From Zhengella sedimenti (GTDB taxonomy: Bacteria; Pseudomonadota; Alphaproteobacteria; Rhizobiales; Rhizobiaceae): a DNA stretch of 64,000 bases. Under the pieces are notes generated by a model. It did no database searches. It was not told the DNA's origin and worked only from the letters and a program-made list of their open reading frames with translations. The stretch is taken from the NCBI RefSeq assembly GCF_046506625.1, contig NZ_JBKFFP010000001.1, positions 186,001-250,000 on the forward strand. Reading direction: 5' to 3'. A program made the position numbers and the translations under genes. The stretch's first letter is position 1; each line of letters opens with the position of its first letter. This document shows, one piece after another, positions 62,182 to 64,000 of the stretch.

Positions 62182-62640
62182 ATGAATTTCCCAAGAACCG
62201 TAATTGCCGCCGCCATCCTGTTGCTGGCGAGCCTCATGCCGACTGTCGGCGCACAAGCACAGGACGCCAAGCCCGGCCTCTTCGTCAACCTCACCACCGA
62301 CGACACCTGGGCAGCGGCCAAGGCGATCATGTTTGCCCATCAAAGGGCGTTGAAAAACGATCACAAGCCTGTCGTCATCTGGCTGAATGTGCGCGGCGTC
62401 TACCTGGCTGACAAGAAGCGTGCCTCCCATGTCCATGGACTGATGCGGGAGCAGAACGCCTCGATCCAGGACATGCTGACTGCGTTCATGAAGGACGGTG
62501 GCGTCGTCTTGATGTGCCAGGCATGTTCGGCTGCCGCCGGATTGACCATCGACGACTACATCGACGGTGTCCAGATGGGCTCCTGGCCGGTGATTGAAGG
62601 CTACTTGTTCGATCCGGCAATGAAAACGCTGTCCTGGTAG
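62182..62640 (+). CDS. Exported DsrE family protein
   Basis: A 152-aa precursor with a signal peptide (MNFPRTVIAAAILLLASLMPTVGAQA) and a DsrE/F-like domain: LFVNLTTDDTWAAAKAIMFA, VVIWLNVRGVYLADK, and VVLMCQACSAAAGL with a CxxC. DsrE proteins carry persulfide sulfur on a conserved Cys, usually in the cytoplasm; export of this one is unusual and suggests a periplasmic thiol-binding role. Start ATG 62182 with GGAAGGA upstream. Confidence 0.8.
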   Translation: MNFPRTVIAAAILLLASLMPTVGAQAQDAKPGLFVNLTTDDTWAAAKAIMFAHQRALKNDHKPVVIWLNVRGVYLADKKRASHVHGLMREQNASIQDMLTAFMKDGGVVLMCQACSAAAGLTIDDYIDGVQMGSWPVIEGYLFDPAMKTLSW

Positions 62641-62817
62641 GCAGCATTCCTTCTGCGCTGCAGGCAAGCGGAACGCAAACACTGGATGGAACAGGGTTTG
62701 CGTTTCGCGGCGCGGGCATCACCGCGAAGCCCCAAGGTCACTTCGCAGGCCCGAAGTACCGAGTGGCAGTCCGGCGCCGGCCGCAACTCCCCCGCTGAAA
62801 CGCCTGCGCCTTCCCCC

Positions 62818-64000
62818 TCACCGTCCCATGATCACGTCGAGGATCGAACCCACACTGCCGGGTTCCTCGCCCACGCCGACCTTCGGGACGGGGCGGGCGA
62901 CGGAGGCGGTGCGGTCGTCCGCGGCCCCGTTACGGCCGGCCACATCGGCAGACGGCCTCGGCGCGCCGGCCATGGGCAGGTCTCCTTGCGGGGCAACCGG
63001 GGCGGGCGGGCGGTTTTCCGGGCTACCGGCCGGATCCGGCGTCCACAGCCCGCGCAGCGGCGCTTTCGGGAGGCCCTCGTGGGCGGCCTGCATGAAGGTC
63101 TTCCAGGCGTCCGCCGGCAGCGACCCGCCGGTCACGCCCTTCATCGGCGCGCCGTCGTCATTGCCGAACCAGACGCCGGTGACGAGGTTCGACGTATAGC
63201 CGACGAACCATGCATCGCGGGAATTCTGCGACGTGCCTGTCTTGCCGGCGGCCGGCCAGCCGAAATCGGCGCGCCGCGCCGTGCCGTCCTCAACCGTGCC
63301 GCTCATCATCGTGTTCATCATGGCCACGAATTCGGGGCGCACCACGCGCGGGGCCGCGCCCTTCTGCTCGTAGATCACCTTGCCGTCCATGGTGGTCACG
63401 CGGCGGATGACATGGACATCGGGCCGGTAGCCGCCATTGACGAAGGGCACATAGGCCGCCGTCAGTTCCAGCGGCGTGACCTCCGATGTGCCGAGCGCGA
63501 TGGACGCATTGGCGGCGAGATCCGATTCGATGCCCATGCGGTGGGCCACTTCAGCCACCGTCTTCGGCCCCACTTCCTGGGCAAGCTGGGCGGCGACGGA
63601 GTTCAGCGACTTCTTCAGCGCGGTGGCCAGCGTCACCTTGCCATAATACTTGCCGCCATAGTTTTCCGGCGTCCACTTGCCGATCCGCACCGGCGCATCG
63701 GTGCGCACGCTGTCGGGACGGCGGCCGTTTTCCAGCGCGGCCAGATAGACGAAGGGCTTGAAGGTGGAGCCCGGCTGGCGGCGGGCTTCCGTCGCACGGT
63801 CGAACTGCGAATTGGCGTAATCGTAGCCGCCGACCATGGCGCGCACGGCGCCGGAGCCGTCGATGGAGACCAGCGCGCCCTGGCTGACGCGGCTCGCCTT
63901 GCCATTCTTCGCGATCAGGTCGCGGATGGAATTCTCGGCCAGTTTCTGCAGGGTCAGGTCGAGCGTGGTGTCGACGACGACGTCCTGGTCCACGTCGCCG
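62818..64000 (-). CDS. Class A penicillin-binding protein (PBP1a family), 5'-truncated by window
   Basis: The C-terminal transpeptidase part, at least 394 residues, of a bifunctional peptidoglycan synthase; the frame is open to base 64000 and the glycosyltransferase domain lies outside. Active-site motifs are RQPGSTFKPFVYLAAL (SxxK), KKSLNSVAAQLA (SxN) and AGKTGTSQNSRDAWFVGY (KTG). The tail after WFGNDDGAPMKGV is proline/glycine-rich and disordered-looking. It cross-links nascent glycan in the periplasm and is anchored by an N-terminal helix not seen here. The closest family label is MrcA/PBP1a. Confidence 0.93.
   Translation of the reverse strand, partial: GDVDQDVVVDTTLDLTLQKLAENSIRDLIAKNGKASRVSQGALVSIDGSGAVRAMVGGYDYANSQFDRATEARRQPGSTFKPFVYLAALENGRRPDSVRTDAPVRIGKWTPENYGGKYYGKVTLATALKKSLNSVAAQLAQEVGPKTVAEVAHRMGIESDLAANASIALGTSEVTPLELTAAYVPFVNGGYRPDVHVIRRVTTMDGKVIYEQKGAAPRVVRPEFVAMMNTMMSGTVEDGTARRADFGWPAAGKTGTSQNSRDAWFVGYTSNLVTGVWFGNDDGAPMKGVTGGSLPADAWKTFMQAAHEGLPKAPLRGLWTPDPAGSPENRPPAPVAPQGDLPMAGAPRPSADVAGRNGAADDRTASVARPVPKVGVGEEPGSVGSILDVIMGR

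Overview
The window reads as a contiguous stretch of high-GC alphaproteobacterial chromosome, most probably from the Hyphomicrobiales (Rhizobiales), near the Phyllobacteriaceae or their relatives. This assignment is an inference. It rests on the gene orders addB-addA-trxA, aroA-SDR-cmk-rpsA, cobA-DUF2849-cysI-cysH-DUF934 and uppP/GST/queG, on a CP4-like class II EPSP synthase, on an arsR-arsC-aqpS arsenic operon, and above all on a PhyR-NepR-EcfG general stress response (GSR) locus. I see no integrase, transposase, IS element, prophage or CRISPR array, and both tRNA genes lack integration scars.

Layout. 1-11 kb: AddAB recombination nuclease, thioredoxin, a ComM-type ATPase, glutathione synthetase, a GGDEF-EAL protein and an RlpA-like protein. 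11.3-24.6 kb: a stress island built around phyR / nepR-ecfG. It holds a flavin oxidoreductase, a PRC-barrel protein, an operon of small membrane proteins plus Dps, a Crp/Fnr regulator with a lipid kinase, a pseudo-receiver, two HWE-type kinases, DUF1328 and CsbD small proteins, and an AI-2E-type membrane protein. I find eleven sites of the form GGAAC-N16/17-CGTT (or one base off), nearly all correctly placed and oriented in front of these genes. One drives no protein; it precedes a roughly 120-nt three-hairpin segment with C-rich loops that looks like a GSR-controlled small RNA. 24.7-30.3 kb: tRNA-Ala, an acidic FYDLN protein, and aroA-SDR-cmk-rpsA. 30.3-34.6 kb: a Tat-exported nucleotide phosphodiesterase, a small secreted protein and an arsenic operon. 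34.7-47.3 kb: housekeeping genes (NDUFA9-like, TauE, UppP, GST, QueG, epimerase, MepA, ABC exporter, DapB, GpmA, tRNA-Leu, crotonase, DMT exporter, FKBP). 47.3-51.5 kb: assimilatory sulfate/sulfite reduction with siroheme synthesis. 51.7-52.7 kb: a Host_attach protein and a secreted histidine phosphatase. 52.7-61.6 kb: one long minus-strand operon (acyl-CoA ligase, hydroxybutyrate-dehydrogenase-like SDR, a complete Liv-type ABC importer, alpha/beta hydrolase) facing a PAS-LuxR regulator, which looks like an uptake-and-activation system for an organic acid. 61.7-64 kb: two small exported cysteine-containing proteins and a truncated class A penicillin-binding protein.

How it works together. In the stress island, kinase input to PhyR would draw NepR off EcfG, and EcfG would then transcribe the surrounding genes from the GGAAC promoters. 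Their products include DNA/iron protection (Dps), envelope and membrane proteins, redox flavoprotein, a second regulator (Crp/Fnr) and possibly a riboregulator. This is a compact, locally concentrated regulon. All promoter and RNA calls come from reading the sequence and have no experimental support here.
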